Assembly: GCA_026545225.1 (NCBI GenBank)
Contig: CM048846.1
Span: forward strand, 35,847,501 to 35,911,500
DNA: 64,000 bases
Source: Cornus controversa
Taxonomy: Eukaryota > Streptophyta > Magnoliopsida > Cornales > Cornaceae
Direction of reading: 5' to 3'
Below, one piece after another: positions 11,530 to 22,975 of this stretch (position 1 is its first letter; each line of letters begins with the position of its first letter). The position numbers and the translations under genes are program-made. Below the pieces are notes generated by a model. It saw nothing but the letters and a program-made list of their open reading frames with translations, did not search any database and was not told where the DNA came from.

Positions 11530-12222
11530 AATACAGTTTGGGTTGTTGTGAACAAATTAACCAAAATAGCTCACTTATTGCCTATGAGGTTGACAATTAA
11601 TGTGAGGAGGCTTAGTAAACAATTTGTGGATAAGATCATGATAGGGATCCATTGTATCGTATAGGGATCCATGGTTTACTTCGAGATTCTGGTAGGGATT
11701 CTAGACAGTGTTAGACACAGAGTTACACTTGAGCACAACATTTTTCCTTAGACCGATGGACAATCAGAGTGTACTATTTAGATATTAAAGGATATGTTTC
11801 ATTTTTATATCTTAGATTGTGGCAATGGTTGGGAGGACCATTTGCCACTCGTGGAGTTTGCGTACAACAATAGTTATCAGGCTAGTATTGAAAAGGCACC
11901 ATTTGACGTTGTATGACAGACCTTGTAGAGCTTCAATTTGTTAGACTAAGGTGGGCGAGACCATAGCTTTTGGATTAGATATCGTGCATGAGACTATATG
12001 AAAATTTAAGTTGATTATACAACGATTATTGACAACTCAAAGTCGACAAAAGAGTTATGCGATCGGATGAGGAGACCGTCATCCTTTGAGGTGAGAGACC
12101 ATGTGTTTCTCAAGGTTTCACCATGGAAGGGATTGATACATTTTGGGTATAGTGACAAGTTGTCAGTTAGATACATTGAACCATTTGAGATGCTTGAGTG
12201 TGTTAGTGAGGTGGCTTACTGA
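11530..12222 (+). pseudogene. pol: Integrase C-terminal part of T1
   Basis: Integrase sequence resumes after S2. The catalytic-core and tail segments can be followed only piecemeal, because stops and frameshifts are frequent; a FHPQTDGQSE-like segment near 11750 reads as degraded LRPMDNQSVL. The region joins directly to the chromodomain frame at 12223. Confidence 0.55.
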
Positions 12223-12468
12223 TTGGCTTTGCCACCACAGCTGAAAAAGGTTTACAACGTATTCCATGTTTCAATGTTGAGCAAATACGAACCTAATCCA
12301 TCATATGTTCTAAGTTGGATAGGTGTTGAGGTTGACGAGGATGTCACCTATGAGGAGAGACCAGGTCAGATTCTTGATACTAGAGAGCAAGTTTTGAGTG
12401 GTAAGATTATTCTGTTAGTTAAAGTTTTGTGGCATCATTATAATGTTAAGGAGGCTTCCTGGGAGTGA
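12223..12468 (+). pseudogene. Integrase tail with chromodomain (T1)
   Basis: An 81-codon open segment reads through the integrase tail (PPQLKKVYNVFHVSMLSKY) into a chromodomain (ILDTREQVL, then VLWHHYNVKEASWE). In chromoviruses this domain binds modified histones and steers insertion into heterochromatin. It is the best evidence for the Tekay-like assignment. Confidence 0.8.
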
Positions 12469-12556
12469 CAGTAGGAAGTTTGTTCTAAGTATCTGGACTT
12501 TTTTCCTTCAGGTATGGCCTGATTTCGAGGATGACATCTTTTTAAGTTTGGTACAA

Positions 12557-15100
12557 TGTAAGAACCGTAACCATTTTTGGCCTGTTTTCCTTTATTTTCA
12601 TTTATTGTCATATTAATGCTTTAAATGATTATATGTGTGTTTTAAATATAAAATATATGTTTGGAGACTTGCATAAGTGTTTGGGAAAGTTTTGGAAGCA
12701 TTTGGCAAAAGTTGACTTTTCAGGTTAAGTGGGCCTGGGGTGCTGGTACCGTGGGCCCGATGACATCAACTTTTGAGGCTAGCTTAAATAAAATATTTGA
12801 CATGCTGCGGAGTCAATTTTGTGTCAGTCGGAGTTACCAAAATTAAAAACTGTGCCCGGGATTATTTTAGGAGAGACTAGTGACATTTTTGTAAATATCA
12901 CAGCTAGGTCCATAAATAGTAAGAGGAGAATGACAGAATGAAATTCTATCATTCTATAATTAGTTGTGAGGGGCAATATAGATATATATTTGTATCTCTA
13001 CATTTTATTTTTCAAATCTCCATTGAATTAGAGGGGCTTGGGGCATGAATTAGAAGACGCCTAAGAAAAGAGAAACCGTCTACGCATTAGGGGCTTGAGT
13101 TTGATCAATCTAGAATAGAATTCGGAGAAAGTTGACTTTTTGTTAGGAATTTGGGAAATTGTTTGGAAGCTCTTCAAAATTGAGGTAGGGATGTTTGGCT
13201 CATAGAATCTGGGATTTTTGTGAGTATATTGGTTGCCTGTGGCAACCAATTGGTTATGTAGGCTAATTAGATGTCTTTCATTGTTAAATCATGCTAAATT
13301 ATGCCAATTAGTGAATTCTCCATGTTAATTTATCTAGTTACATGTTTATAATTGTCTTAGATGATTATATAAGCATGTTGAGATCAAATTATGAAGTAAT
13401 AATATGAATTCAAATATATGTGTGAATGTGACACTTATGTGTTTGACAAATTACCTTGAAAGCATGTTTTAGTGAAAAGCAAAATTTAATTGTCAACGTA
13501 TATATTATATGAAATGTGGGAGATATGAATTTTATGAAATGTATAAGATGTGAAACATGTTCAATGTGCATGTATAAGATATTTAAATGGGAGTTGTACA
13601 AGCATGACAATTGAATGCTTTATTGATCTTGAGTTGTAAATACACATTAGCTTGAACATGTAGTATACACCTTTATTGGCACGGTGAGGGTGGTGAGCTC
13701 AATTGGTGGTGAGCCCTATTGACGAGTGGCATAGTGATCCTTTGGAAACTATATGGGGCAATTTGGGGGTGAAACCTTATGGACTGATCCTTAATTGGGG
13801 TTCCAAACTAGATGGAAGAGGATACTCCCTAAAACGGAGCCCTACGATGAGGTAAACCGATTTTGGAGCCTCGATTACGTGGGATTGGCAGCCCATAAAA
13901 CTGGAACCTAATGGATATATGGAGAGGATGAGGGTGTTATGTATATCGTCTCGCGTTATATGTTACTTATGATATGGTTTTGATGTACAAATAATTTCTT
14001 AAAATGATTAAATGCAAATGTATGTTTATGTGGTATTTATTAAACTTACAGAATTATGTTTTAGACATTATTACTAAGCATGTGGTTGCTCATCCCATGA
14101 GTATTAACTCTTTTCCAGACATGGGAAGGAAGTGATGGAGTCTTCCCAATAGTACATTGGCGTGGAGCGAAAAAGTTGATTTCATTTAAAGACTTATATT
14201 ACTTTATTTGAATGGATGTCCGGATTGCAGATTATATGCAAGTAATGAATATGTAAAGACCATCTATGTTTCGAGAACATGTATTGTTTATGCTTTTTGA
14301 TTTCATTCATTGTAAGTGTGGTGTTGAACTTGGTAGGATGCTAGATGTTTTAAATGATGATCCTTCATTTATGTTCATTTTTACATGTAACACTTATGAG
14401 AATGGTTGTGTTGTTGAATTTGTATGAGAAGGTGTATGCATGCTAAGAATGGGTACCAAAGTGTGTGAATGACACTTAGAAAAATTTTACAAGAAAATAG
14501 ACTCGAGGACCTTCGATTGATTAAAGGCCTAACTTTAACTGAGTGAAACCCAACGATCAATTGAAGGGACCTTTTTGACTAATCGAAACTTTTACCAAAA
14601 TGTGTGATCAATTCTAGAGTGTTTCGATTGTACCTTCGATACAAGTTCGATCAAGCGTAAGCTTCGATCAATCGAAGCCTCAACTTTGATTAAGCGAATG
14701 AGGGCTTCGATTAATCAAATGATGTAGTGATTGTGTTTTCAAAGAGACTTATGTATGCATGCTTTCCAAGAAAGGATTCACGTAATAGACCCGAATCGCC
14801 TATGCATGCATGTTTACATTGTAATAATGGTATACAGAAAGCTTTTGGTGATTATAAAATGATGACTTAAGATGTTGATCATTGTGGTATATCCGGTGAA
14901 GGATTGATGTGTTGATAAAGGTGAAGACTTCTATTGTGTATAACGATCTCACTGGTCCCAGTAGGAACTGGGGGTGATAATGGTAGTTTGTCATAGTTAT
15001 CCGAGTCCTGGGGTGACGATCGGGTGATCAAGACACCTTCTACCTAGAATTCAGACTTAGACTGGGGGAGTCCCGGATGTCCGAATTTTGGGGCGTGACA
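12557..15100 (+). repeat. 3' LTR of T1
   Basis: A 2544-bp LTR starts TGTAAGAACCG and ends GGGGCGTGACA. It is preceded by a degraded purine tract (TTTTTAAGTTTGG). Its second half matches 5620-6850. The LTR holds no coding sequence. A cluster of TCGAT..ATCGA half-palindromes lies at about 14510-14720. Confidence 0.85.
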
Positions 15101-16760
15101 TATGCAATAGTCCCAATGTCTACTAGGTCAATAGATGAACTTTTAAAAGAAGTTACTTCAAAAATAACTTACATTAAATCTAGCACTCACCCAAGACTAG
15201 CCTACCCAAGTCTTTTGCCCCTCAAATCTTTAAGTTCTTAAGTTCCTTCATCATGTGGCTTGGATTTAATTCAATTTCGCCATTGATCTTAATTATTGAT
15301 TTTTGAGTTCCATATCATTTGACTTCATATATCTTCTTGCAATTCATTTTGAAGTCCAGCGCATTTAAGATATTTGAGATAATATGACATTTTATAAACT
15401 GCACACTCAAGTAAACTTATTAAATCTACACTACAATGGGTTGTTATCACCCAAATAACCTAGGGTCAATAAAAATAAAAGCTTAAGGAATGGTGATCAA
15501 CATGTTTAACATAGGAAGCATAATTATATAGAAATAGTAATACTCCTCCCCATGTAAGAAAATTGAGGTGGCTCCTCCTTTCAATATGCATCTTTTAATA
15601 AGTCGGGATTTCTCCCCCTGTGTAAATCACAAAATGCATATATTTCATGCTTCAACTTTCAAAGCTCAAATTATGGATTACTCTCCCTATCAATATGCAT
15701 CAAAATAAAAAACCAATTAAGCATTTGCATATATTAATGAAACTAACTAATAAGAATTCTTCCATTATCATCATGCTTTCAAGAAATTTTAACAATAAAA
15801 GCATATATCATGTGATCATATCATAAAGAAAATGTATATACTCATGGCAAAAGATTTATGTATGAAATTAAATAATGAGATAACATCATACTTTGTAACA
15901 AATATGATTATGTTATTAATCTAAGTATGAAAAATAACACATAATCATTTAAGGTATATGCTCCCCTATCAATATGCATTAAAGTAATGAGCAAGACATT
16001 AAGCACATACATATAAATGAAAAATCTCCCCTTATCATCATTACAAGCATGTGATCATGAAATACATCATATAACTTCTCCCCTTTTTACATCATTAAAA
16101 GGCATAGGGAGCCAAGTAGGCAACATTAACATCCTAGTAATCTAGGGAGCTTTTCAGCTAACTTTTGAAAGTTAAAAAGAATTTAAAAATGTAAGTGCAT
16201 GCCCAATAAAATATAATATGTCATAAAAGAGATATCAATGTTGCCCAAATGGTACAATGATAAATTAAGTGCAATGTGAGTCAAACTATGAATGATGAAG
16301 ACCATAAAAGGCAGCAAATGATAAAGTCTATTATCTTAGGTCTTTTCTTCCTCTTTTCATGAGGAGAAAATAGGTCTTGATACCAAAATCTGATATTGCC
16401 TAATTGAAAGATTATAATGGATTTAATTGAAAAACTCAATATGTCAACCTCATCATCTAATATTTTTTTCCCTTTTGATATCCTAAAAAATGGAAGCAAT
16501 AAAGTTCATAGAGAGATTCATCACATAATATCATATTTTTCACCCTTTTGTCATAATAAAAAGTAAGTTCAAGGTAACATAACATATGTGAGATACTACA
16601 TATGTCATATCATTTAAATCACATATCTTATATAATTAACATAACCAATATGAAACAACAAATTATGCAAGGTCAAGTCAAGCAATCAAAAATATGCATA
16701 AGTATCAGGATACACATTATTACATATACATGCAACAAATCATGCTCAATAAATGTCATA
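15101..16760 (-). mobile_element. Probable Ty1/copia noncoding fragment
   Basis: No coding sequence is seen. On the minus strand there are three copies of GATGCATATTGA followed by an AGG(G/A)G-type purine tract (complements at 15571-15592, 15680-15701 and 15959-15980), plus an ACAGGGGGAGAAATC tract near 15610. Repeated AGGGGGAG tracts in AT-rich DNA are typical of the 3' noncoding part of SIRE/Maximus-like copia elements. A TTGGTATCAAGACC string near 16375 (complement) resembles an initiator-Met primer site. The assignment is from general resemblance and the limits are unclear. Confidence 0.4.
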
Positions 16761-17536
16761 AATCTTATTGTTGGCACCCAAATAAGGTGCCACATGGCAG
16801 CCACCTTAGGGGCCATTTGAGTGAATGGGCAAGGCTGAGAAGGAGTCCATCAAGAAGGAAACTCTAAGGGCTGAGGACTTTTAGCAAGTTGTCCTAAAAT
16901 GTAGCTAGCACATATCTATATTACATTTGAGCTTTGTGTTTGAATTTACCCCAAAAAAAATTTCATCATCTAACGGTCAAAAAGTCTTAAAAAACCAATC
17001 TGACAGTTCAAAATATCTATGCCTATCTATGGTCTAAAATTACTCTCCCAATCCTCAATCAACTACTATGATTAACCCACTCCACTACATTTTATATCAC
17101 AGTCTCCCACCCATTATTATTTTTACTTTTTTCTCTCTCTGATTTATACCTTTATCTATCTCTCTCTCTTTCTCTCCCGATTTTGCAGTAGACCAAAGCA
17201 CCACCACTAGTGGCTATAGTCACGACCTCCTTCAAACATACCATAGTTGGAGCCATTGCTCGATTTGGAAGAAGAAGCCGACTAGTTCGGCATCGGCCAG
17301 CTCGATCTGGAAGAAAAATGTACCGGTCCGGCGTGGCTCTCGACGCACCTGCTACGACTACTGGAGCCGTTACTCGATCTGGAAGAAGCAACTGATTGGT
17401 CTGGGGTCAACTAGCTCAATCTGGAAGAAGAAGCCAACCGGTCCAATGTTGTTCTTGAACGGCCAGATACGGCTGATAAAGCTCTCAACGCACCCGCAAC
17501 AGCTCCAGCAAATGTGATTTTGCGACACCAATTCTT
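16761..17536. other. Unassigned segment between copia fragment and element B
   Basis: CT-rich DNA (17130-17175) is followed by a more GC-rich piece that is open on both strands (17152-17395). It contains a 114-bp tandem duplication and no recognisable protein. It could be part of a host gene's 5' region or another transposon; neither can be shown. Confidence 0.4.
17249..17500. repeat. 114-bp imperfect tandem duplication
   Basis: Unit 1 starts at 17249 (GGAGCCATTGCTCGATTTGG) and unit 2 at 17363 (GGAGCCGTTACTCGATCTGG). Each unit holds two copies of a CTCGATCTGGAAGAA core (17258, 17300, 17373, 17414) and one CTCGACGCACC-type segment. Confidence 0.75.
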
Positions 17537-18525
17537 TGATCGGCGTTGAATGTTGCGCATTCTAACCTCTTAACTTGTATATTTTATTCTCTTAGTGATA
17601 TATTATTTTATGATTTTACTTCGTTTTAGTGTTTTCTATATTTTCAAGGCCTTAATGATTATTTCAGTTAAAACCATGGTTTTGGGCTTTTGAAGATGAC
17701 ATCTAAGAGGGTTAGATAAAACCTACATCGAATAGATTCATTCAACTCCATAATTTAACACAAATCAGCCCAAGGAAGAGGTCCAAGAGAATTAAAGCTG
17801 CTTAAGAAGGCTACGGGCGTAAAGCCTAATTCTGCACTTAATACAGTTTTAATCCCGTTTTGAAAAATGGACCAGACGTATTATCTTTTAGCCTCAAATT
17901 GACTTAATTTTTGAAAAAGTTAAATGAAATTCGATTCTGGACACTTTTGTATTTCACAAAAATTCTGTGAATTGGACTTCTAGTGGGTCAAAAGTTGGCC
18001 TGAACGTCAGCAAAAAAACCCACCTGTTTAGTGCTGTGGGAAAACCTAGTTAAGTCCTAATTGAATTAGGACTTTGATGTATTCTCTTAGTGCATAAAGT
18101 GGCGAAATGGAGGCTATTTGGAGAGAGTCTTAGAGAGTTTTTTTTGACAGAATTGAAGACATAATTTGCAGAGCTTTGGAGTGGAGAACCATTGGAGATC
18201 AAAGTATTACACGTAATTTATGAAGATGATGCCTTCTTCCTCAACCGTTTAAGCTTCTTCTTCTACCATGAGCCGCTAGTTCATCCACAAGGGTTTCGAT
18301 GTAACCCTAACTAAGCATCAATGGTTTGATTGTTTAAATTATTGGGGATATTTATATACATGCATAGATTGTGTAATTTAGAAGATTCTTATTATAGAAT
18401 TGAGTTATAAAAGTCTTATATTCAGTTTCAATGATTTCTTATCTTGTCTTGACTATTTAGTTGTTATCCTGAATTCGTTCTATTGCAAAGTGTTGTAATT
18501 TTAATTGAGACACAACACATGATCA
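17537..18525 (+). repeat. 5' LTR of element B (internally deleted)
   Basis: This 989-bp LTR is homologous to the 1503-bp LTRs of element C. It jumps from TTAGTTGTTAT to GAATTCGTTCTATTGC near 18470, so about 480 bp present in C's LTRs is missing. It ends ACATGATCA. Confidence 0.85.
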
Positions 18526-18530
18526 ATTTT

Positions 18531-18548
18531 TGGCAGCATTGCTAGGGA
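18531..18548 (+). promoter_or_regulatory. Degraded tRNA-Asp primer site (B)
   Basis: TGGCAGCATTGCTAGGGA matches the intact site of element C (TGGCGCCGTTGCCGGGGA) at 13 of 18 positions; most differences are at CpG sites. It lies 5 bases after the LTR, as in C. Confidence 0.75.
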
Positions 18549-18671
18549 TTATGTATTTAATTGATTGGATTTTACATAAATAATTTTAATTGGATTTTTA
18601 GTTTAGGGAATTTTTATATTTTGTTTTTAATTTTGTTTTCGTTTTCTTTTCAGGTATTTTTTTATTAATAT

Positions 18672-18700
18672 ATGCATGGTCATCGTTTTGTGGCTGATCC
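18672..18700 (+). pseudogene. gag: Gag start of element B, cut by K
   Basis: The ATG at 18672 aligns with C's gag start at 30481: the encoded residues MHGHRFVADP correspond to [10 protein letters not shown]. The sequence then runs into chromovirus K's LTR at 18701. B's gag resumes at 28300, but about 100 bp that C has between these points is missing. Confidence 0.8.
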
Positions 18701-19076
18701 TTTTCGAGGCCAAAATCCACTGTTTTCCCCTCCGAATCCCTAATTTTAGTTATTTCTTTCCTTTTTTGGTAATATTTATTTTGTTGATTAGGAAGAGATT
18801 CTGGGCTTGATTTGGGCCAGAATTCTGGCAACTTCCTTCTTTATTTCGTATTTTATTTTGGCAAGAATATTAGGTTTTTACTATTTTTGGTAATGTTGAC
18901 GAATTTCAGCTATATAACCCGGCTTGTGGGTTAATTCGAAGGCACTTTTGATTTTGAATAATAATACTGAATACCAGAGGCTTTTCTCTGAGTTTTTGGG
19001 CAATTCTCGTGCTTTCTTTCTGTTTATTTTCTATTGCCCTTAGCCTACAGAATAATCACTATTCTGTCCGGCGTCA
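18701..19076 (+). repeat. 5' LTR of K
   Basis: This 376-bp copy runs from TTTTCGAGGCC to CCGGCGTCA. The repeat shared with the 3' copy begins exactly here, next to B's gag, so the true LTR start may have been deleted. Confidence 0.75.
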
Positions 19077-19078
19077 GT

Positions 19079-19092
19079 TGGTATCAGAGCTT
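19079..19092 (+). promoter_or_regulatory. Initiator-Met tRNA primer site (K)
   Basis: TGGTATCAGAGCTT lies two bases after the LTR end. This is the common plant minus-strand primer site complementary to initiator methionine tRNA. Confidence 0.85.
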
Positions 19093-19127
19093 TCAATATC
19101 TTCCTGGGTGAGATTTCATCAGTTTTC

Positions 19128-20612
19128 ATGGCTGGTGGTCGTGGTCGTGGTCGTCGTGGGCAGGTTCCGAACGAGGAAGTCCCACACCGTGATCGTAGTG
19201 TTCAGGATTTGATGATTGAGGATTTACAGAGGCAAGTTGCAGAGTTAACCCAGCGTCTAACTGCGCAGACTATCAGTGACTGTGAGGTGGAAGATCACTA
19301 ATCCGATTCCAGTTCTGATAACCCGTTTCACAATCGTGCTCGATTCTGGGGGCACCGTGGTCGGGAGGAACGTCATGGAGACCTCGGTTTCAGAGTCGAT
19401 CTATCCGAGTTTTCTGGTACGTTACAGGCTGAAGGATTTGTCGATTGGATGAACGAAGTGGAGCGTATCTTTGAATATAAAGAAGTCCCAGATCATGTCA
19501 AGGTGAAACTGGTCGCCATCAAACTCAAAGGCAGAGCCTCTGCATGGTGGGAGCAGTTGAAGCGATCACGAGACAGGCAAGGCAAGGCCAAGATCACTGA
19601 TTGGGAGAAGATGAAGAAGAAGATGAAGGGTCACTTCCTTCCTTTCGGCTACATTCAAACCCTATTTCAGCGACTTCAGTCATTGAGGCAAGGAACGAGA
19701 TCGGTTGATGATTACACAGAGGAGTTCTATCAATTGATAGCCCGGAATGATTTATCTGAGACAGAAGAGCAGACGGTGGCGTGGTATTTGGGAGGATTGC
19801 GGCAGCCTCTGCAAGATATCCTCAGCCTTCACTCGCTTTGGACTGTTTCTTAAGCATACCAACGCGCACTTACGGTGGAAAAATAGCAGAATCTGAGGCC
19901 AGTGATTAGGAGTGATCAAAACAACCGGCCAGTTCGACCTCAAGAATCCCGTCCTGTCGAACCGACACCACATGGTAATTCTCACTCGAACATTAGATGT
20001 TTCAGATGTGGTGAACAGGGACATAGAGCGAATGAGTGCAGGAAGCCTGCTAGTCAAAAGGGCAAAAATCTCCTGATTGAGGAAGACGTGGTAGACGAAA
20101 CTGAGGAGACTGTAGAGCCTATGTATGACGATGATGAAGATGGAGATGTGCTGTATGGAGATGGCCATGAGAATCTGGTCATTCGTAAAAGTCTACTGAC
20201 TCCCAGGGGTGATTCAGGAGATGATTGGTTGAGAACCAATATTTTTCACATGACCTACACAGTTGCAGATAAAGTCTGCAAGATGATCATTGACAGTGGT
20301 AGTTGTGAGAACGTAGTGTCTGAAGAGGCTGTCCAGAAATTACAGTTGAAGACAGATCGTCATCCCAACCCGTACAAATTGTCATGGCTGAATAAAGGCA
20401 GTGAGGTAAAGGTGGATAAGAGATGCCTAGTGTCTTTCTCGATTGGCAAGAAATATTTTGATAATGCTTGGTGTGATGTTGTGGCTATGGATGCTTGTCA
20501 TGTACTGTTAGGCAGGCCTTGGCAGTATGATCGTAGTGTTACTCATGACGGGCGAAAGAACACATATTCCCTTAGCATCAAAGGGAAGAAGATTGTGTTG
20601 GCTCCTCGTTAG
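19128..20612 (+). pseudogene. gag: Gag and protease of chromovirus K
   Basis: The ATG at 19128 opens with a Gly/Arg-rich MAGGRGRGRRG stretch. The gag core follows (GRASAWWEQL, then RSVDDYTEEFYQL), then the zinc knuckle CFRCGEQGHRANEC near 20000-20040. An acidic linker leads to an aspartic protease with IIDSGSCENVV (D-S-G, about 20285) and the closing LLGRPWQYD. Stops at 19299, 19851, 19884 and 20610 each read TAA or TAG where relatives carry Gln (CAA or CAG), so they are single C-to-T changes within one frame. Confidence 0.85.
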
Positions 20613-22403
20613 GAAGGAGCCAGTCCTACCCCGGTAGCCAAAACTACTAACCTGCTTTCTATGTCCAGGTTTTTAACTGAGATTGAGCATAGGGTCGTGG
20701 TCTATGCTCTGTTGCCTTGTGGGAATAGCGCAACGGACGTGAACGAGAATCCAGACTTACCAGCAGAGGTGCAGCAACTGCTAACAGAGTTTTCTGACTT
20801 GATGCCAGAGGATCTTCCTCCTGGGCTACCGCCTATGAGGGATATTCAGCATCAGATTGACCTTGTTCCGGGGTTCAGTTTCCCTAATCGACTGGCGTAT
20901 CGCCTCAGTCCCAAGGAATCTGAGGAGTTGCAGCGGCAGGTGGTAGAGTTGCTGGAGAGGGGCTATATCCGTGAGAGTATGAGCCCATTTGCAGTTCCTG
21001 CTCTGCTAGTGCCGAAGAAAGATGGCTCTTGGCGTATGTGTGTTGATAGTCGAGCAATCAACAGGATTACAATGAAGTACAGGTTTCCAATTCCCCGTCT
21101 GGATGATATGTTAGACCAACTGTCCGGTTCTAAGGTCTTCTCAAAAATCGACCTTAAAAGCGGCTACCACCAGATCAGAATAAGGCCTGGGGATGAGTGG
21201 AAGACAGCGTTTAAGACGCAACATGGGTTGTATGAGTGGATGGTCACGCCTTTTGGGCTGTCCAATGCGCCCAGCACATTTATGAGGTTCATGCATCAAG
21301 TTTTATGACCTTTTATGGGGAAATTCGTCATAGTTTACTTCGATGACATCCTCATCTATAGCCCGACATGGACGTCACACTTTGATCACCTCCGTGCTGT
21401 CTTTGATATGTTGAGGACAGAGTACATGTTCGTCAATCAGAAGAAGTGTGCTTTCTTCACTACTTCTGTAACTTTTCTGGGTTTTGTGGTGTCTACTGAT
21501 GGTGTTCATGCAGATCCGTCGAAGAGAGATGCAGTTTTGGAGTGGCCCAAACCGAAAACCTTACACGATGTCTGAAGTTTCCATGGATTAGCATCTTTCT
21601 ACCGTCGGTTCATCAGAAACTTCAGCACTCTGATTGCTCCCATCACAGAGTGCCTCAAGGGATGTGATTTCCATTGGTCCGAGGAGGCAGAGGCCAGTTT
21701 TCATCTGGTCAAGCAGAAGATGACAGAGGCACCAGTTTTGGCACTACCCGACTTTGAGAAGGTGTTTGAGGTAAACTGTGATGCATCTGGGGTATTGGTG
21801 GTGTTCTGAGCCAGGAGGGGCGTCCAATAGCTTTTTTTAGTGAGAAGTTATCAGGATCAAAGAAAAATTATTCCACCTATGATCTGGAGTTTTATGCCAT
21901 CATTCAGTCCCTAAAGGATTGGCGTCACTACCTAATACAGAGAGAATTCATTCTCCTCACTAATCATGAGGCCTTAAAATACATCAATGGCCAGCACAAG
22001 CTGAGTAGACGGCATGCCAAGTGGGTGGCATACTTGCAAGAGTTCACATTTGCGCTGAGGCACCAGGCAGGGAGTCTGAACTGTGTTGCAGATGCACTGA
22101 GCCGTCGTACGTTGCTCCTCACCACCATGAGCACCAGAGTTGCAGGTTTCGATACATTCTCTGATATGTATGCTGCAGATCCTTCCTTCAGGAGGATAAT
22201 TCAGGAGGTAACTGATGGTCAATGCCATGATTTTATTTTGCACAATGGTTACCTGTTTCATGGATTAAAGTTGTGCATCCCAGACTGTTCACTAAGGCAA
22301 CAGATTATTAGTGAACTTCATAACGAGGGTCATTTTGGGCGAGACAAGACGTTGGGTCTGATCTCTTCCAACTATTATTGGCCCAAGTTGACCAGTGACG
22401 TGG
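20613..22403 (+). pseudogene. pol: RT, RNase H and integrase start of K
   Basis: RT motifs are [47 protein letters not shown], and the catalytic YFDDILIYS (21334-21360). Stops at 21306 and 21573 are TGA at CGA positions. RNase H starts with NCDASG near 21775, where a small deletion shifts the frame. RNase H ends with VADALSRR near 22085. Integrase's zinc segment begins (ELHNEGHFG), and YYWPKLTSDV is cut by S1 at 22403. Confidence 0.87.
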
Positions 22404-22839
22404 TGTAAGGACCGGAATAATTTGGACCGGTTTCGGGTGAATTTTGACCGGATTAAAATTTTTTGGGTTAATTAAATTTTGAAAGGGTGTGGATATTTAT
22501 GTTTCCATACAAGTGGACGGTGTATATATACATATATGTGTATATATATATATATATAGTACATGTATTTATATTTGATTATAAATATATTTTTGGCACA
22601 TGTATTATTAAACATGTGTGTGGGAGAGTGTGGGTATTAAGTGCATGTATATGGTATTATGCGTATATGCACTTGGTGATATACACTAGTAGGTTAGGTG
22701 TATATATGTATATATATATATATATATATGTAATACATTTTCTTTTCTTGTGGCTGATATTAGTTGAGAAAATATGTGGATCTAAGTGAGGATGAGGTTC
22801 AAATGAAAAGAGAGACCACATGGGTCGGCTGGAAAGAAA

Positions 22840-22975
22840 GAAAAGAACAGAAAAAGGAAAAAGAAAGAAAGAAAAGAGAAAGAAAAGAAAAGAAGAAAGA
22901 AAAGGAAAAAGAAAGAGAAGAGAGAGAATCAGGAGAAACCGAGAGAAGCCGAAGGAGAGAGAGAGAGAGAGGCCG
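22840..22975. repeat. GAAA/GA-rich simple sequence in S1
   Basis: A purine-only tract of GAAA, AAAGAAAG and (GA)n units ends in GAGAGAGAGAGAGAG at about 22957-22971. The matching part of LTR fragment R (5110-5190, complement) is also pyrimidine/purine simple sequence. Confidence 0.85.

Larger units (their letters stand above)
5620..15100 (+). mobile_element. Tekay-like chromovirus T1, decayed and interrupted
   Basis: Order: remnant of the 5' LTR, protease, RT, RNase H, integrase (split by solo LTR S2), chromodomain, 3' LTR. Gag, the primer site and both ends of the 5' LTR are deleted. The chromodomain at the integrase C-terminus and LTR ends of TGTAAG...GGGGCGTGACA fit the Tekay (Del) group of Ty3/gypsy. 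Many stops and frameshifts show it is old. The base pairs following the 3' LTR (TATGC, 15101-15105) would be the target duplication, but the left copy is gone. Confidence 0.8.
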
